Source: Telopea speciosissima
Lineage: Eukaryota > Streptophyta > Magnoliopsida > Proteales > Proteaceae
DNA: 64,000 nucleotides
Direction of reading: 5' to 3'
NCBI RefSeq assembly: GCF_018873765.1
Contig: NC_057922.1
Coordinates: 8,321,563-8,385,562, forward strand
Shown here: piece after piece, positions 48,301 through 60,359 of the stretch
How positions within the stretch are numbered: the first letter of the stretch is position 1
Layout of the letters: each line of letters starts with the position of its first letter
The notes under the pieces: generated by a model
The model's input: only the letters and a program-made list of their open reading frames with translations
What the model was told of the DNA's origin: nothing
The model's database searches: none
Position numbers and translations under genes: made by a program

Positions 48301-51300
48301 AGCCCAGCAGTAACACACACATAGAACTACCACTGGTTCTATTCTCTCCATCTCTCTATCGTCTCCTTCTCTCGGTTCATCTTCTTCTTCATTCTCTGTT
48401 TTTGCTTTCTATTATATCTTGTTACAACATTCATTTCTTATCTTTTTAATTTTAAGAGTTCAGTCAAACTTGTTATAGGCTTTCACAAGGCCACAAGGCT
48501 ACGGCTAGGTGATGCCGAGGCATCCAACGTGGTCGTCATTCTTCCATTAAACAACGCATGTTATTGCCTTGGAACCATGAAGGCACCTTGATGCCTAGGC
48601 GGCACCTTGACAACTATAGTTTTGCCGGGAAATTTTTTTTTTCTCATGTCATGTGCTGGATAAACCATGAACTCTGGATACACAAATCCACACACCCACA
48701 CCCATACAGCCATACCCTTTCCCGTACAATCTCACTCTCACACGAGCACGTGTTCGTAGTTGTGAACTTCGGCTGTGTTGCAAAATCTTTAGCGGGTTTT
48801 AAATCAAATAATGGACCAAATTGTAGATGACATGTTTCTTTCTGGTTCTATAAAAAACTGTAAAAAGAACTTGGCCACCTAATTTCAATCAACTATCCAT
48901 TTATTTCCACATGTGCATTACTAACAACTGTGTAATGAATATTCCCATTTATTTGTACTATAATGTTATGCATAGTGTGTACTATGACAAGCTTTCAGAG
49001 ATAATAACCAGACCAAACGTCACAAAAATTGAACATCAGTAGAACCTAACCACCTTAGATCTTCAGCAGGAAGCCTTGTGTTAGGCATTTTGGACTTACT
49101 TCTTATGGCTGGTGGGGAATTTTATTTGGCAAGAGCATGTAAGTTCATATCTGCTTTTACAGTCCACAATAATGCATCTACGGTAGTCGTATTTCATAAA
49201 GCTTTATCTAGTGCTTATGTAATTTATAGTGTTCTAATCATTTTCCTCAAAAAATAGAAACACACATAGTTGGAGAAAAAGAGGAAAACTGCTTCTTGAC
49301 TTTCATCTGAACCTAAAAACAGATACAATTTTAATGCAAATATTTTTTCAAACATTTAAAAAAGTTATTTTTAGTGTCCAGGAAAAAGAGTTTGATAACT
49401 TCAATTTTTGTTAATATTTATCATTTTTTATGAAGAATTGAAGATAACTGCAGCTTTTGGACTAGACTAAGATTGTCATTTTAGTTTCTGAAATCTGAAG
49501 TGTGTGGAATAGTATGTTTTGTTCTCATATCTTTTTTCTATATACAAAGTTTTCTTGATTCCTTCTATATGATTTCTGATTGACATGTTCCACCAAATCT
49601 GATATCGTATGTGAAACCAAGATTCTCGTAGTCAAGCTTACTGTTTATTCATTATGTTTTCACTATATGGAGTTTAGTCTATTTTTTCACATCATTATAT
49701 AAGCCGTTGGTTAAGGAGCAAAGAACCTATTTTATAATGACTATGCTGCTATCATAAACTAATATCTATGATGTGTCATAATGTTTTCTTGATGAGCTGC
49801 ATTGACAAACATCTTAAAAGTTAAAATAAAGGCCTTCTTATTATGCAAGCTGCAACACTGTCACCTTTCGTTATCCATGTTTCCTTTTAGATAAATGCTT
49901 TCAGTGGTTGGCTTTACTTATATAAACATTAGAGAAGCTAAATTTATGTTTGTACAATGACATCATGCATTTTACATGATGCAGGTTTTGGAAGCTAGGG
50001 CAGGATTCTATGAGAAGCCCATAGCAACATTGGATTTTGCATCTCTATATCCGTCCATCATGATGGCATATAACCTCTGTTACTGCACTCTGGTGAATAT
50101 TCTTCCTATCCATCAGTGATTCTTATGGTGTAGGACCATATTCTGTGAAGTTTGAAGTGAAACACATGTATTTGAACTTGAGTTTTGGTGGTGATTTTTC
50201 CCCACTTGGCAACAAAAGTTCATTATTATCTTTGAAGTAAAATAGTGTTCTACAGCAATGTTCTACAGCAAAGAGGACAGAGACAGAGCACAGAGCAGAG
50301 TAAATAAATAAAGGCCCAATGATAGGGATCCCAAGAAGCCCTGCTCATTAAATTTGAAATTGGTTCCAGATTGTTTGGGTGGTCCTGCTTGGGTTGTTTC
50401 TATAGGTTTTTAGTGCTTCTGTTTCTAGCGCATACTTCTGTGATGAGATCTAGCTGGCAGGAGCTGTGTGGTGCTTTTCTTTGTCCTCCCCTCTTGTTTT
50501 GTTCTGGAAAGATTCTTCTTTTATACGGTTTCTTGGTTTTTTGGGGGTTCTGTTCCACTCATGGCTCCTTTGGAGGTTATTCTTGTTCAGCTTGTGGGTT
50601 ATACTTTGGGGCTTTCACTTGTGCTTCTTGTACATCTACTTATTTTGTAAAAATGAAAAACTGCTATGTTGCTGATTTCTGGCCACTTTCTTGTTTGATA
50701 CTGTCCCTGGGCTTTTGGCATGCTATTCTCCTTGGCTTATAGGTTCTGTGGAGTTCATTTTTGTTCCCAGGACCTTGTGGTTCTTTCTTTGGGGATTGAT
50801 CACTCTTCTTTAATAAAATTTTTGCCAATCAAAAGAGGAAAAAAGGGGGGAAAGAAATAACTTATTGTTGCTTTTGATTGTTGCGAAGGTAATGCCTGAA
50901 GATGTTCGCAGACTCAACCTGCCTCCAGAATGTGTCATTAAAACTCCCTCTGGTGAAACTTTTGTCAACACAAATTTACAGAAGGTTAAATTCTCCTATT
51001 GATGTGCTTCTTTTGAAAAGGCGATTTAATTTTGATATGAAATTCTTCAATTTTAGACTTTGCAGAGTACTTGCCATGAAAATTTTATATTTTGAAAAAA
51101 AAAAAGTGTAGCTCAATTTTGTTTTCAGGGAATACTTCCTGAAATTCTTGAAGAACTGTTGACTGCTCGTAAAAGAGCTAAAGCAGATTTGAAGGTGATT
51201 TCCTCTTTTTGGCCCGTCAAATTCTTTCAATAAATGCCATTTTGAATTGGATCTTGTGATATTGATTCATTTATTTATATTTTGATGCTCGTCCCTATCG

Positions 51301-54300
51301 ATGAGATTACATTGGTTAATCGAGTTTTGTGATCTTTAGTTTCACTAACCGGATGCTTACCTTGAAATAGGAAGCAAAGGATCCCTTTGAGAAGGCTGTA
51401 CTTGATGGTCGCCAGCTGGCTCTGAAGGTAAAGCTTGTTATTGCGACATTTCTTTTCACCCTCATCTCTTTTTGTAAACCTTTCTTCCCCCCCCCCCCTA
51501 ATTCTTCTGGTGTCTTCTTCTCTATAAACTAAAAAATTTCTATGGGATTCCTTGTTCATTTTCCTTTTCTTTCTTTTCAGGTAAGTGCGAATTCTGTATA
51601 TGGGTTTACAGGAGCTTCGGTTGGCCAGTTACCTTGCCTAGAGATATCTTCTAGTGTGACGAGCTATGGTAATGATATAAATTTCAATTTTGGGCTTTCT
51701 GTTCTATTTATTCATTGATCTAAGAGGTTTCTTGGGTCTAGAAAAGCATTTTATAATCCTCTGAGGTTCTGCTAATTTTATTAACCGGTTCCCCTTGCTT
51801 GGGAAGGTCGGCAAATGATTGAACACACGAAGAAGCTTGTGGAAGAGAAATTCACTACAGTTGGGGATTATGAGCACAATGCTGAGGTATATTATCTCCA
51901 TTTTTAATTGGCATGTGGAATATCATTTGTTGAATGAGTGAAGCTATGTCAGGAATGCTACCAAAATAAAAAATGGGAATAAAAGAAGGGGAGGGTGCTA
52001 AAGTAGTTATGGCTGCCATCAACTGGAAGGATGGTTACATTTGACTGGACCTGTACTCTAGGACTGCGTCCTTATGGCTGCTTAATAAACACTTGACCAA
52101 TGGAAGAATGAAAACAAATGCTTCTTCAGTCAAATTGTCTTGCTAACAGATACAATGCAAGTCAGAATAACCTGGTTTATATCAGTGTCTCAAAAACATT
52201 GCCTGGGTGACCAGGTGAAGGGACCATACTGCTTAGTGCTTGAACCAGGGTTAAGGTGAGTTCCTCCGAAAAGTGGTTGACTATTATTGGCTAGGTGTCA
52301 TGTAACCATGCAAGTACATAAGTATTAGGTAGTAAAGCAGGTCTTGTTGAATAGGTTCAGAAAATAATCTACCGTCTAGCTGCAATACATTGTTGTTGTT
52401 ATAGACAATTTTTCTCAATTTTTCTTTAGATACTTTTAATGTAGGAGAGGATGGCTTATATTTTTTTTTTCTTTCTGTTTTCTTAAGATACGTATGATTT
52501 AGTAGGACAGCCACTACATACCCTAAACTAGATGTAGAACCATAGATCCACGGTGATGGCAGATCAACCACAAGCCAAACTGTTGAAATTATTTATCCAC
52601 CCATGTCCCCCTTTGGATAGTCCGCCATGTTAGAGCTCCTGTTTGATATACATATTGTTTCCTCCCTCCCTTTCCTACAATGTTGGCCTTTTAGAGGAAG
52701 CAGTTCCAACACAAACAAAGTAAGGGAAATACAATAGCTGCTATTTGCAGAAAGAAAGAGTTTTTAGAAGCACTGAGAGTGCTAAAACTAGGGCTAGATT
52801 CTAGAGAAATAGATGGTGCATAAATGGAATAGGTTAGCATTAAATGTGTTTTGCTATAGTTAGATTAGAGTTTAAGAATTGGAAATTGGAGTTGGTTCTA
52901 TTTGAAAATTTTGAAGGGGCCGTTTTAGAGTTGAATGGTGTAAATTAGTGCGGATTCTTCAATGGTGATGCAATGATGAAAATAGAGGTGAAAGGGCACT
53001 GGTTATCAGGTTATGAGGCTGAAGTAAGCTGCTGTAACAGTTAGTAGAAAATGAAAAAGTAAAAAGTAGAAGAAAAAGACAAAAAGAAAGAGTAGTATCT
53101 ATGAATCCATCTTTGAAGAGAGTCTCTGAATTAAAATTATAGTAGCATAAAGCTTTGGGAGACCTATATTTGCTTGGTAAGTCACACAATCTAGTGTTAT
53201 TAAAAACAATTAGCCAGACACTTAATGACACTCCTTTAAACTCATGGAAGCTTTAAATGTCTCTATTTAGTTCAATAGAAGTCCATAAAACCCAAAATCT
53301 AATCAAGCTCATGGCCCATGAACCTTCTCATAATTAATTATAGGGAGAAAGAACGTCACCCAGTTGCACCAGACACGCCGCCCCTGTGCCCTGACACATG
53401 CACGCGAAATGACCGCCACACCCTGGTCATTTCCGGGATTTCAGCGGGGTGCGGCTGTCATTTTGCGCGTCCCTGTGTCAGGGCACAGTGGCGGTGTGCG
53501 CTGTGTGACCGGATGGCGTTCTCTTTCCCTTAATTATAATTCTGCCACCTCTAGACAAAAACAGTTTTGATCAAATTAACTTTTAACCTACCCAACCTCT
53601 GAGAAAATTGTGTTAACTTCATGTACTGCTACTGAAATCTACCTAATGACAATAAACTTGAACCCTAAAAGTACTTTAGTAGGGCCAAAGACCAAATTTT
53701 CTCAAAAAGCGTGCTGCAACTATTGCAAGGCCTACAAAAGTGTTTTGCATATATAAAGTTTTTACATAATGGAAAAGAGGGGTTTATATATAATAATTTG
53801 AACTGGATAAAATTTCCCATACCAATTAAATTTCTAAATCTCTCTCTCTCTTGGTTTTTGACTATGTTGGACAGTGCCAGTGTGCAGACAGTTTGTTCTG
53901 GTTTCAAACCAGCCTTGAATGCTTTCATAAAGATTGCTACCTGAAAAAGAGTCTTCTCTAAGTGGGTTTGCATTGCAGGGAATTAGAAGGCCTCCAGCGT
54001 GCTAAATCCTTTCGATTTTAATGTGATTCTTAATATAAATGAGAGATCTAACAAAACTATTCAAAAATTGGGACATGTTTAACTTAAGAATTGAATAATT
54101 AAATCAAATTGTGATTTTCATTATCTATGATCTTAAACTACAACAGTTTATATGTCTTCCATGCCTTTTCTTTGAGACTTCCAGTAAGCATGGGGTTTCA
54201 ATCAGTAGATTTTTATTTGTTCTCCTATGTAAAATGATTATTGTATGGTTTCAGGTTATCTATGGGGACACTGATTCAGTAATGGTACAATTTGGTGTGT

Positions 54301-57300
54301 CCACTGTAGAAGCAGCAATGAAACTGGGACGAGAAGCTGCTGAATATATTAGTGGCACTTTCACAAAGGTATGTGGCTTTGGAGATTCCTGTGTTTATAT
54401 TATATTTTTATTTTTTTACTGTTGTATATCTCAGTTTTCTTTCAGCTTAATCCCAATCATTAGCCAAAGAACTGGATTTTTCTGAATAGCACAGACTGAG
54501 TGTGGCCTTCTCTTGATGTTTTATACTCAACAATTTTGATTCTATTAACCTTTTGGATCTGATCTCCTCTTTATTGATTAATTGATCTATAGTTGAAGTC
54601 AAAAGGTTGTCTAAACAAGCAAATCTAGATAGTATATGTTGACAGCTGCCATGTGGATTGCTGATATGGTCAATCTGACTGTTGGACGGATAGAGTACAC
54701 CTTGAATAGTCTAATGGTGTATCCAGTGCACGAGGCTCCCGCTACTGCAGGGTCTGTGGAGGGGCAGATATGTACGCAATCTTACCCTTGCTTTGCGGAG
54801 AGGCTGTTTCCCGACTTGAACCCGTGATCAATCACCAGGTCGCAATGAAGCAACCTTATCGTTGAGCTGAGACCCGCCTTCTAGGCTATCACACCTTGAA
54901 TAGTCAGTCTCATGTCAAAATTTGTGGTTCAAGTCAGTTGTATGGACTACCATCTAGTGGATTCTCTCCCTCTGTGTTCTCAGCTGTTAAATCAATGGAG
55001 GGATTCTAAGAATTGGATTAGATAGGGGACTATATAGGTTGGTCGTTTGTCAATTTTTGCGGCCAAATCGATCATATGCCCAACATGTATTGAACCTGTT
55101 CCATTTGTATCGTCAACAGGCCAAATATTGACCAAAATTGACCTGTTCGTTGTGCTACATGGCGTATTGCTTCAGAGGCTGAAACTTACCTCTTGAGATT
55201 AGTGTGGTTCTGATTACTGCTCCACAAAATTGGAGCACCAACTGAGCTGCCTTGTTGCAAAGCAAAAAGGTCTCAAGAGAACTTCTCAAAAGATACATTC
55301 TAGACGTGCTCATCTAAAGAAACTCTAGATTTTACCAAACCTTGAATAAGTTTTTAGATTTAAGCTAAGAGACTTTGTTGTCCTGGATGGCTGGATCAAG
55401 GTAGGCCTTTTACCCTGTAATTCAAGTTTATATTGAAATAGATGCAGCGAATATGAGCCTTCATTTTCTGCTTTATAGAACTCTCTCCTTTTGAGGTTAC
55501 TTTATTAATCATTTAAATCTTTTCCATTTGAAATCATTATGTTACTGGTGCATATATTTTCCTGTTAAGTGTGCTTTTATCTTTTTATCTTCCTCTATGA
55601 TGCATCCTGATAATGTATGTTTTTTTTTTTAAAATATTGCCTTGGGAAGCCCATCAAACTAGAGTTCGAGAAAGTTTATTATCCTTATCTACTGATTAGT
55701 AAGAAGAGATATGCTGGGCTCTTTTGGACAAATCCAGATAAGTTTGACAAAATGGACACCAAAGGTGAACATTAGCATTTATTTGCCATCTGGGTTTTCC
55801 ATGTGATGTCAAACTTGTTTCTTAATTCATTATTCATGATTTGCAGGCATTGAAACAGTTCGAAGGGACAACTGTCTACTGGTAAAAAACCTAGTGACTG
55901 AATGTCTGCACAAAATATTAATTGACCGAGACATACCTGGTGCTGTTCAGTATGTTAAGAACACCATTTCAGATCTTCTTATGAACCGCATGGATTTGTC
56001 ACTTTTGGTTATAACTAAGGTGAGAAAAATTAGTCCGGTTTTTAAATGCTGATAATAAGTTCCTTTTCACTACAAATCTAACTGGCATGCTATAATATGG
56101 GACCTTTTCAATTTGGCAGGGTCTGACAAAAACAGGAGATGATTATGCAGTAAAGGCAGCACATGTTGAGCTTGCTGAACGTATGCGGAAGGTAACTTTT
56201 ACTTTGTCTACCTAATATCCTTTTCTAATTGAATGCTTTTACTTGCCTAATCTCCTTTCCCAATTGAATGGTTGTACAGTTGTACTTGCCTGCTACATGC
56301 TACTGAGACTTTTCTTTCTGCAGCTAGCATGGTTGCATGATTGAATACTTGTTTAAGAACTCAATAAAATCATTTTTCCAACACATATTATTATAATGGA
56401 AATTTTCACGTACCTCCCCTGAGGTATCACGTAATCACAAAAACATCCCTCAGTTTTGGAAAATTCTGGGTGCCCCCGTAAGGTTTTTAAAAGTTAACAC
56501 ATGCCCCCATTCCGTTAGTTTAGGACTAACAGTGTTAAAATCAAGGGGTAATGTGACAAAAATACCCTTGCAAGAAAAAAAAACCTGCAACTCATCTTCC
56601 CCAAATCGTAGGGTTTGAAAAAAGGGCAAATGAGATGCAGGTATCCGGATCTTTAGGTGTGGTCATATCAATTTTTTGTGGTTTCTCTACCTCCATTTCC
56701 TTCTCTTCTTTGAGCAAACCTTTTTCGTATGCTAAATTCACCGTTACCGATTGAAGGACAAAAGGGGACCTCTCCTGGAATTTAAAGAAAAAAAAAAGGA
56801 AAATTAATAACTTAAAGATATCAGTTGGGTCTATCTCTGTGAATTGCTCATGTAAACTATTTCCTCAGGTGTCATGTTCTTCCATGTCTCAAACCCTTTC
56901 CGGTCTTCTACCAGATAATCAGAATTATTGGTTTTCCAAAAGCTTTCCTTGTGAAACCAAATCCAGAAATGATGATTTCACCATAACAAGTTACGGGGAA
57001 GCTTTTCAGTTCATCTCATACTTTTATCGTTGCAAGAAAAACATCTAAAAATGAATTCATTAGGAATCGTATGATTTCTCTAAACACAATTTTTTCGAAT
57101 GCCCAAATACAGAGATTGGAGAGTACACATACAAACAGAGAACGAACAACAAAGTAAGAGAAGAGAATATACATGAAGCAGCAAAATGATGATCTAGGCT
57201 GGTCTTCAACGATAAGTATTTTAGGGTTTCGATTCTGGTTCTCGGCTTTGAGTCTTTAATTCTCTATCTTGCCTTTACACTCGTGCATGTCAGCAAGGGA

Positions 57301-60300
57301 ACGGCATACGAAACGCCACAGAAATCACTGTAGGATTTCACGTAATAAATAATGTAGTTAAGAACTGCTAAAGTAGAGGAACAAACTCCTGGGTTCTGAA
57401 AATGACTTTACATAGTAAATGGGGAAAAACAGAGTGCAAGGAAAGAGACGAGAGAGACTAAAGGGGAGGAGGAAATAAAAATAAGCAGGGAAACAGGTTT
57501 TCAAGAAAGATCACCATTCCTAATGTAGTTAAGAACTGTGAAAGTGGAGGAACAAACTCCTGGGTTCTAAAGATCCCTGCAATTCATCTTCCCTTTTTTC
57601 AAACCCTAAACGATTTGGGGAAGATGAGTTGCAGGTTTTTTTTTTCTTTCTTGCAAGGGCATTTTTGTCACTTTACCCCTTGATTTTAACACTGTTAGTC
57701 CTAAACTAACAGAATAGGGGCATGTGTTAACTTTTAAGAACCTCAGGGGGGCACACAGAATTTTCCAAAACTGGGGTGTTTTTGTAACCACGTGATACCT
57801 CAGGGGAGGTATGTGAAAATTTACCTTATTATAATTATGAGGATGTTCTTTAATTACAAGACTCTGCTTATGTTAACATACTACAACAAAATTGCTGGCA
57901 TCCTGGAACTGCAGATGACATTTTATATTTTTCTGATTGTCGTGTTAACCATGTCTTCCTGGTATGCAATATTTTATATATTGGAATATCCTTCTTGAGG
58001 AGTATGTATGTACTGCTATTTGTTTTTATTTTACTTGCAAATTGGTTCTTCTGTGGATATTTTGTATTTCAAAAATTTTCTTTTGTTTCTGAATAAATTA
58101 TTTCAAAGAAAATGAAAGTATTTGACAATTAAGTCAACTAATCCATAGAAGAAGAAAGAATTTGAACATAAGAGCTATGACCAAGAAATAGTCTTATGAT
58201 TTGGTTTTAGCCATTGAGCATATTTATGCCAATATATCCATGGCTGCAATAATCAGGCCCACACCCATACCTGGTCTCAGACAGATTTATAAGGTATCCT
58301 CTTTCTTTTACAGCAAACAAATTTGTCGAACTTTTACATATCTCTTTTCTGATGATTTTTTTGGGAAACCTGTATGTGAGTCGTCTTCATCTCTCTCTCT
58401 CTCTCTCATTCAGTGGAATTTAGTAACAAAATTTGGAGGGTTTAACCGTTTAAGTTTACCTAAAATCAAATATGGTTTTTAATGACCCTCAAAGAAAGAC
58501 AAAAACAATGACTTGATTTTCTTATAATCATAAGATTTTTTCTAATCTTTTAGAAGATGCCGTCAATTGGACTCGACCCAAGATGCTCTAGGTCTGCTTC
58601 CTAAGAGCTATGAAAATACATGAAAATCAATATGAACAACCACACTATGTCTTATTTGATCCTTGCCGTCAATTTTGTGGCTTATCAGTTGTTACAGCCT
58701 AAAGATTGATATAAATCCCTCTATCATCGTAACTAACAAATTAAACAATTGGTTCTCTCTCTCTTTTGGAATAAGCCTTCATTTGATGTTTTGAGACAAT
58801 CTCTCCCCCCCCCCCCCCAACCCAAAAAAAAAAAAAAATCTGTTCTCACTTTATGCAATGAATCAGCGAGATGCTGCCACGGCTCCAGATGTTGGGGATC
58901 GTGTTCCATATGTCATTGTCAAGGCTGCAAAAGGTGCAAAGGTAATTTATCACATGTTTGTGTTTTTTCAGAAGTGGTTAGTATCTTATTTTCAAGTTTG
59001 CAGTCAAATTTGTTGGTTGATGACTTGCAGGCATACGAGAGGTCAGAGGATCCAATATATGTACTAGAGAATAACATTCCGATAGACCCTCAATACTACC
59101 TTGAAAATCAAATTAGCAAGGTTAGTTAAGTATTTGTTATTTTAGATTCACTTAATTGTCCTTGTTTAACTATATTTACTGTTGCAGCCGCTTTTGAGAA
59201 TTTTTGAGCCGATTCTAAAGAATGCAAGCAAGGAACTTTTCCATGGCAGTCACACTCGATCTGTTTACATTTCAACTCCCTCAACCGGTGGTATAATGAA
59301 ATTTGCTAAAAAAAAGCTCAGTTGTCTCGGTTGCAAAGCTCTAATTAGGTATTTTTACTTCATGATTTGCTATCCTGTACTTCTTTGTTAAAGAAATATA
59401 TTGATAAATTGTCATAATTTATTTCCTTAGAATCATTATGTGGGGTTCAGTCTTCGGAGGGTTCTTTTTTTTTCCCCCGTCACCCCAAACTGACATAGAG
59501 GACTGCATTTCCCTGAGCTGTAAGTAGTCTTGCGCATTCATCTGCCTCGTAAAGCTGCAAACTCAAACCGAACTTTCAGACAATTTTGTGTACAACCTGC
59601 TTATTTTTTTGAGTTATGTGTCAACAGAGTGGAATATAGTGATACTCCAATTTCCATTGTTGTAAATGTTGATTTTGAGTCTCTTTAATTGTTGTTGGGC
59701 TCCAAAAATAAAAAGAAGATTGTTGCTGGAGATAAATATATCTTAGTTTATTTATAGCAATATCTTCCTATTTTGTGTCTGAACTATGAGAACCATGGAA
59801 ACTCCGCGAATGGTTTTTCCGTACAGAGAAGGGGTTTAACACTTCTCCCAACCTCTCTATCTCTCTGTGTCTCTCTTATCCTGATTCATCACTATGCTTT
59901 CTACTTTTGGAACCAGTGATGCAGATCATGCTCTCTGCTCACACTGCAAGGGAAGGGAAGCAGAACTGTATTGTAAAACAGTTGCCAATGGTACGCAGTA
60001 TTGTTTCTGCTTCATTTGTTACTACTACCTATTCAAATACATTGGGGCCTTACAAAAATGCTTGTTGAAAATTTTGTGGGATGTCATTTCACAGTGCGTG
60101 AGTTGGAGACGCTTTTCGGGAAGCTGTGGACACAATGCCAGGAGTGTCAAGGTTCTCTTCATCAGGATGTGCTTTGCACAAGGTTTTGTTTCTTCTCACT
60201 GTGTTTATATTATCACATATTGATTTGAGCTCTAGGATCACATTATAGAGGCTTTTTGCAATCGCTTTCAGTCGGGATTGTCCAATATTTTATCGGAGAA

Positions 60301-60359
60301 AAAAGGCACAGAAGGACATGGCTGAAGCTAAGACGCAATTGGATCGGTGGAATTTTTGA
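34164..60359 (+). CDS. POLD1: DNA polymerase delta catalytic subunit, complete
   Basis: Thirty exons: 34164-34407, 34497-34607, 35839-35945, 36067-36226, 36383-36578, 36692-36827, 36939-37076, 37791-37868, 38007-38098, 43379-43445, 43528-43599, 44241-44327, 45599-45718, 45803-45901, 49985-50092, 50889-50984, 51129-51194, 51371-51427, 51581-51668, 51807-51886, 54255-54368, 55650-55764, 55847-56019, 56120-56191, 58867-58941, 59031-59120, 59188-59348, 59917-59990, 60095-60182, 60272-60359. They total 3252 nt (1083 residues); all phases agree. It replicates nuclear DNA, mainly the lagging strand, with 3'-5' proofreading. Exonuclease motifs: FDIEC (D298, E300), [10 protein letters not shown] and YCLKDAYLP. 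Polymerase motifs: A DFASLYPS (D586), [10 protein letters not shown] and C YGDTDS (D739, D741). The C terminus has two cysteine clusters, CLGCK...CSHC and CQEC...CTSRDC; in this family the second holds a 4Fe-4S cluster. Introns 9 (5.3 kb) and 14 (4.1 kb) are swollen by transposons. Confidence 0.97.
35357..35386 (+). mobile_element. Minimal RTE LINE insertion (3' tail only) with 16-bp duplication
   Basis: Thirty bases carrying only the RTE tail (TTGGGATAAGGCTGAG plus GTT repeats) sit between near-identical flanks CATTAAGTGATCAGGG (35341-35356) and CATTAAGTGATCTGGG (35387-35402). It lies in POLD1 intron 2. Confidence 0.8.
38814..38982 (-). mobile_element. tRNA-derived SINE, minus strand
   Basis: On the minus strand it has a B-box-like GGTTCGAGTCT preceded by a CAAGCTGCCAGAGTG segment. 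Decayed 17-bp flanks, ACAAAACTATTTAACTA (38797-38813) and ACAAAACTTGTTAACTT (38983-38999), look like a target-site duplication. The body differs from Au SINE. It lies in POLD1 intron 9. Confidence 0.6.
39276..39300. repeat. TA dinucleotide microsatellite
   Basis: An uninterrupted (TA)n run of about 25 bases in POLD1 intron 9, 0.2 kb before the LTR retrotransposon. Confidence 0.9.
39516..40843 (+). repeat. 5' LTR
   Basis: It begins TGATACAG and ends CTACATTA. It is nearly the same as the 3' LTR and related to the solo LTR at 24960-26163. Confidence 0.88.
41695..43047 (+). repeat. 3' LTR
   Basis: It begins TGATGCAG just after the purine tract and ends CTACATTA, followed by the duplication CCAAG. 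It is slightly longer than the 5' LTR. Confidence 0.88.
44652..44770. repeat. Imperfect tandem repeat, unit about 70 bp
   Basis: AAAACTCCATATTTTACC, AGCACTTAAAT and TTAATACTCAT recur at 44652 and 44722. It lies in POLD1 intron 12 and is non-coding. Confidence 0.7.
44890..45020 (-). mobile_element. Possible tRNA-derived SINE, minus strand
   Basis: On the minus strand a B-box-like GATTCGAATCT follows GGTTTGGGCTGCCAGG, resembling the layout of the SINE at 38814. The boundaries are uncertain and no duplication was found. It lies in POLD1 intron 12. Confidence 0.4.
45200..45269. repeat. Tandem duplication, 35-bp unit
   Basis: Two adjacent 35-bp units starting GTATCAAAAAACTGATAT at 45200 and 45235 differ at a few bases. 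They lie in POLD1 intron 12. Confidence 0.85.
45954..46025 (-). mobile_element. Severely 5'-truncated RTE LINE, with duplication
   Basis: About 72 bp of RTE 3' end on the minus strand: an (AAC)n run, CTCAGCCTTATCCCAACTAA, GGGGTCGCCTACATG. It is flanked by the perfect 13-bp repeat CTTTTATGGTGTA (45941-45953 and 46026-46038). It lies in POLD1 intron 14. Confidence 0.85.
46072..46526 (+). mobile_element. RTE LINE 3' fragment, with duplication
   Basis: It encodes the RTE tail after the reverse transcriptase (GVAPINDKL...; words matching [11 protein letters not shown] and GRPKMT) with stops, then the 3' UTR and a (GTT)n tail. The flanks TATGTATGATAGAACAAG (46054-46071) and TATGTATAATAGGACAAG (46527-46544) are an 18-bp duplication with two differences. 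It lies in POLD1 intron 14. Confidence 0.85.
46839..47921 (+). mobile_element. RTE LINE, 5'-truncated, with 12-bp duplication
   Basis: It encodes [50 protein letters not shown] and KRAKGRPKM, and ends with the GACCCCATTAAGTTGGGATAAGG tail. The perfect 12-bp repeat AACCTGATTTTT flanks it (46827-46838 and 47922-47933). An LTR-like insert (46967-47261) lies inside. About 129 codons of the tail remain open in one frame, more than in the other copies, so it may be the youngest. It lies in POLD1 intron 14. Confidence 0.88.
46967..47261. mobile_element. Short LTR-like insertion in the RTE copy (fossil, tentative)
   Basis: About 295 bp beginning TGTTAGAAAC and ending CTCAACA, with TGTT/AACA inverted ends, interrupts the RTE sequence that continues on both sides. 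It has no coding capacity. A small solo LTR is the best reading. No clear duplication is visible, so the call is tentative. Confidence 0.45.
53343..53529. mobile_element. Mutator-like MITE, 187 bp, with 9-bp duplication
   Basis: The inverted ends GGGAGAAAGAACGTCACCC and GGCGTTCTCTTTCCC are followed inward by complementary CCCTGTGCCCTGACAC and GTGTCAGGGCAC. It is flanked by the perfect 9-bp repeat TTAATTATA (53334-53342 and 53530-53538). It is much more GC-rich than its surroundings and lies in POLD1 intron 20. The ends match the element at 28814. Confidence 0.85.
54712..54890 (-). mobile_element. Au SINE, near full length, minus strand
   Basis: Read on the minus strand it has a tRNA-like head (GGGTCTCAGCTCAACGATAA), the B-box GGTTCAAGTCGGG, and the Au body with GACCCTGCAGTAGCGGGAGCC and TCGTGCACTGG. 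It is flanked by the perfect 15-bp repeat ACACCTTGAATAGTC at 54697-54711 and 54891-54905. It lies in POLD1 intron 21. Confidence 0.88.
56398..57825. mobile_element. Long-TIR Mutator-like element (non-autonomous)
   Basis: Terminal inverted repeats of about 230 bp begin GGAAATTTTCACGTACC on the left and GGTAAATTTTCACATACC on the right, both followed by TCCCCTGAGGTATCACGT. The perfect 10-bp duplication TTATTATAAT flanks it (56388-56397 and 57826-57835). Inside is a direct duplication of about 50 bp (AATGTAGTTAAGAACTG and GAACAAACTCCTGGGTTCT at about 57352 and 57521). No transposase frame is present. It lies in POLD1 intron 24. Confidence 0.88.

Noticed and set aside
50371-50835. Long open frame (123 codons) in POLD1 intron 15, followed by TTTAATAAAATTTTTGCC
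   Set aside because: Composition is T/G-rich with no known domain. It could be an L1-type 3' UTR, but no duplication or coding remnant was found.
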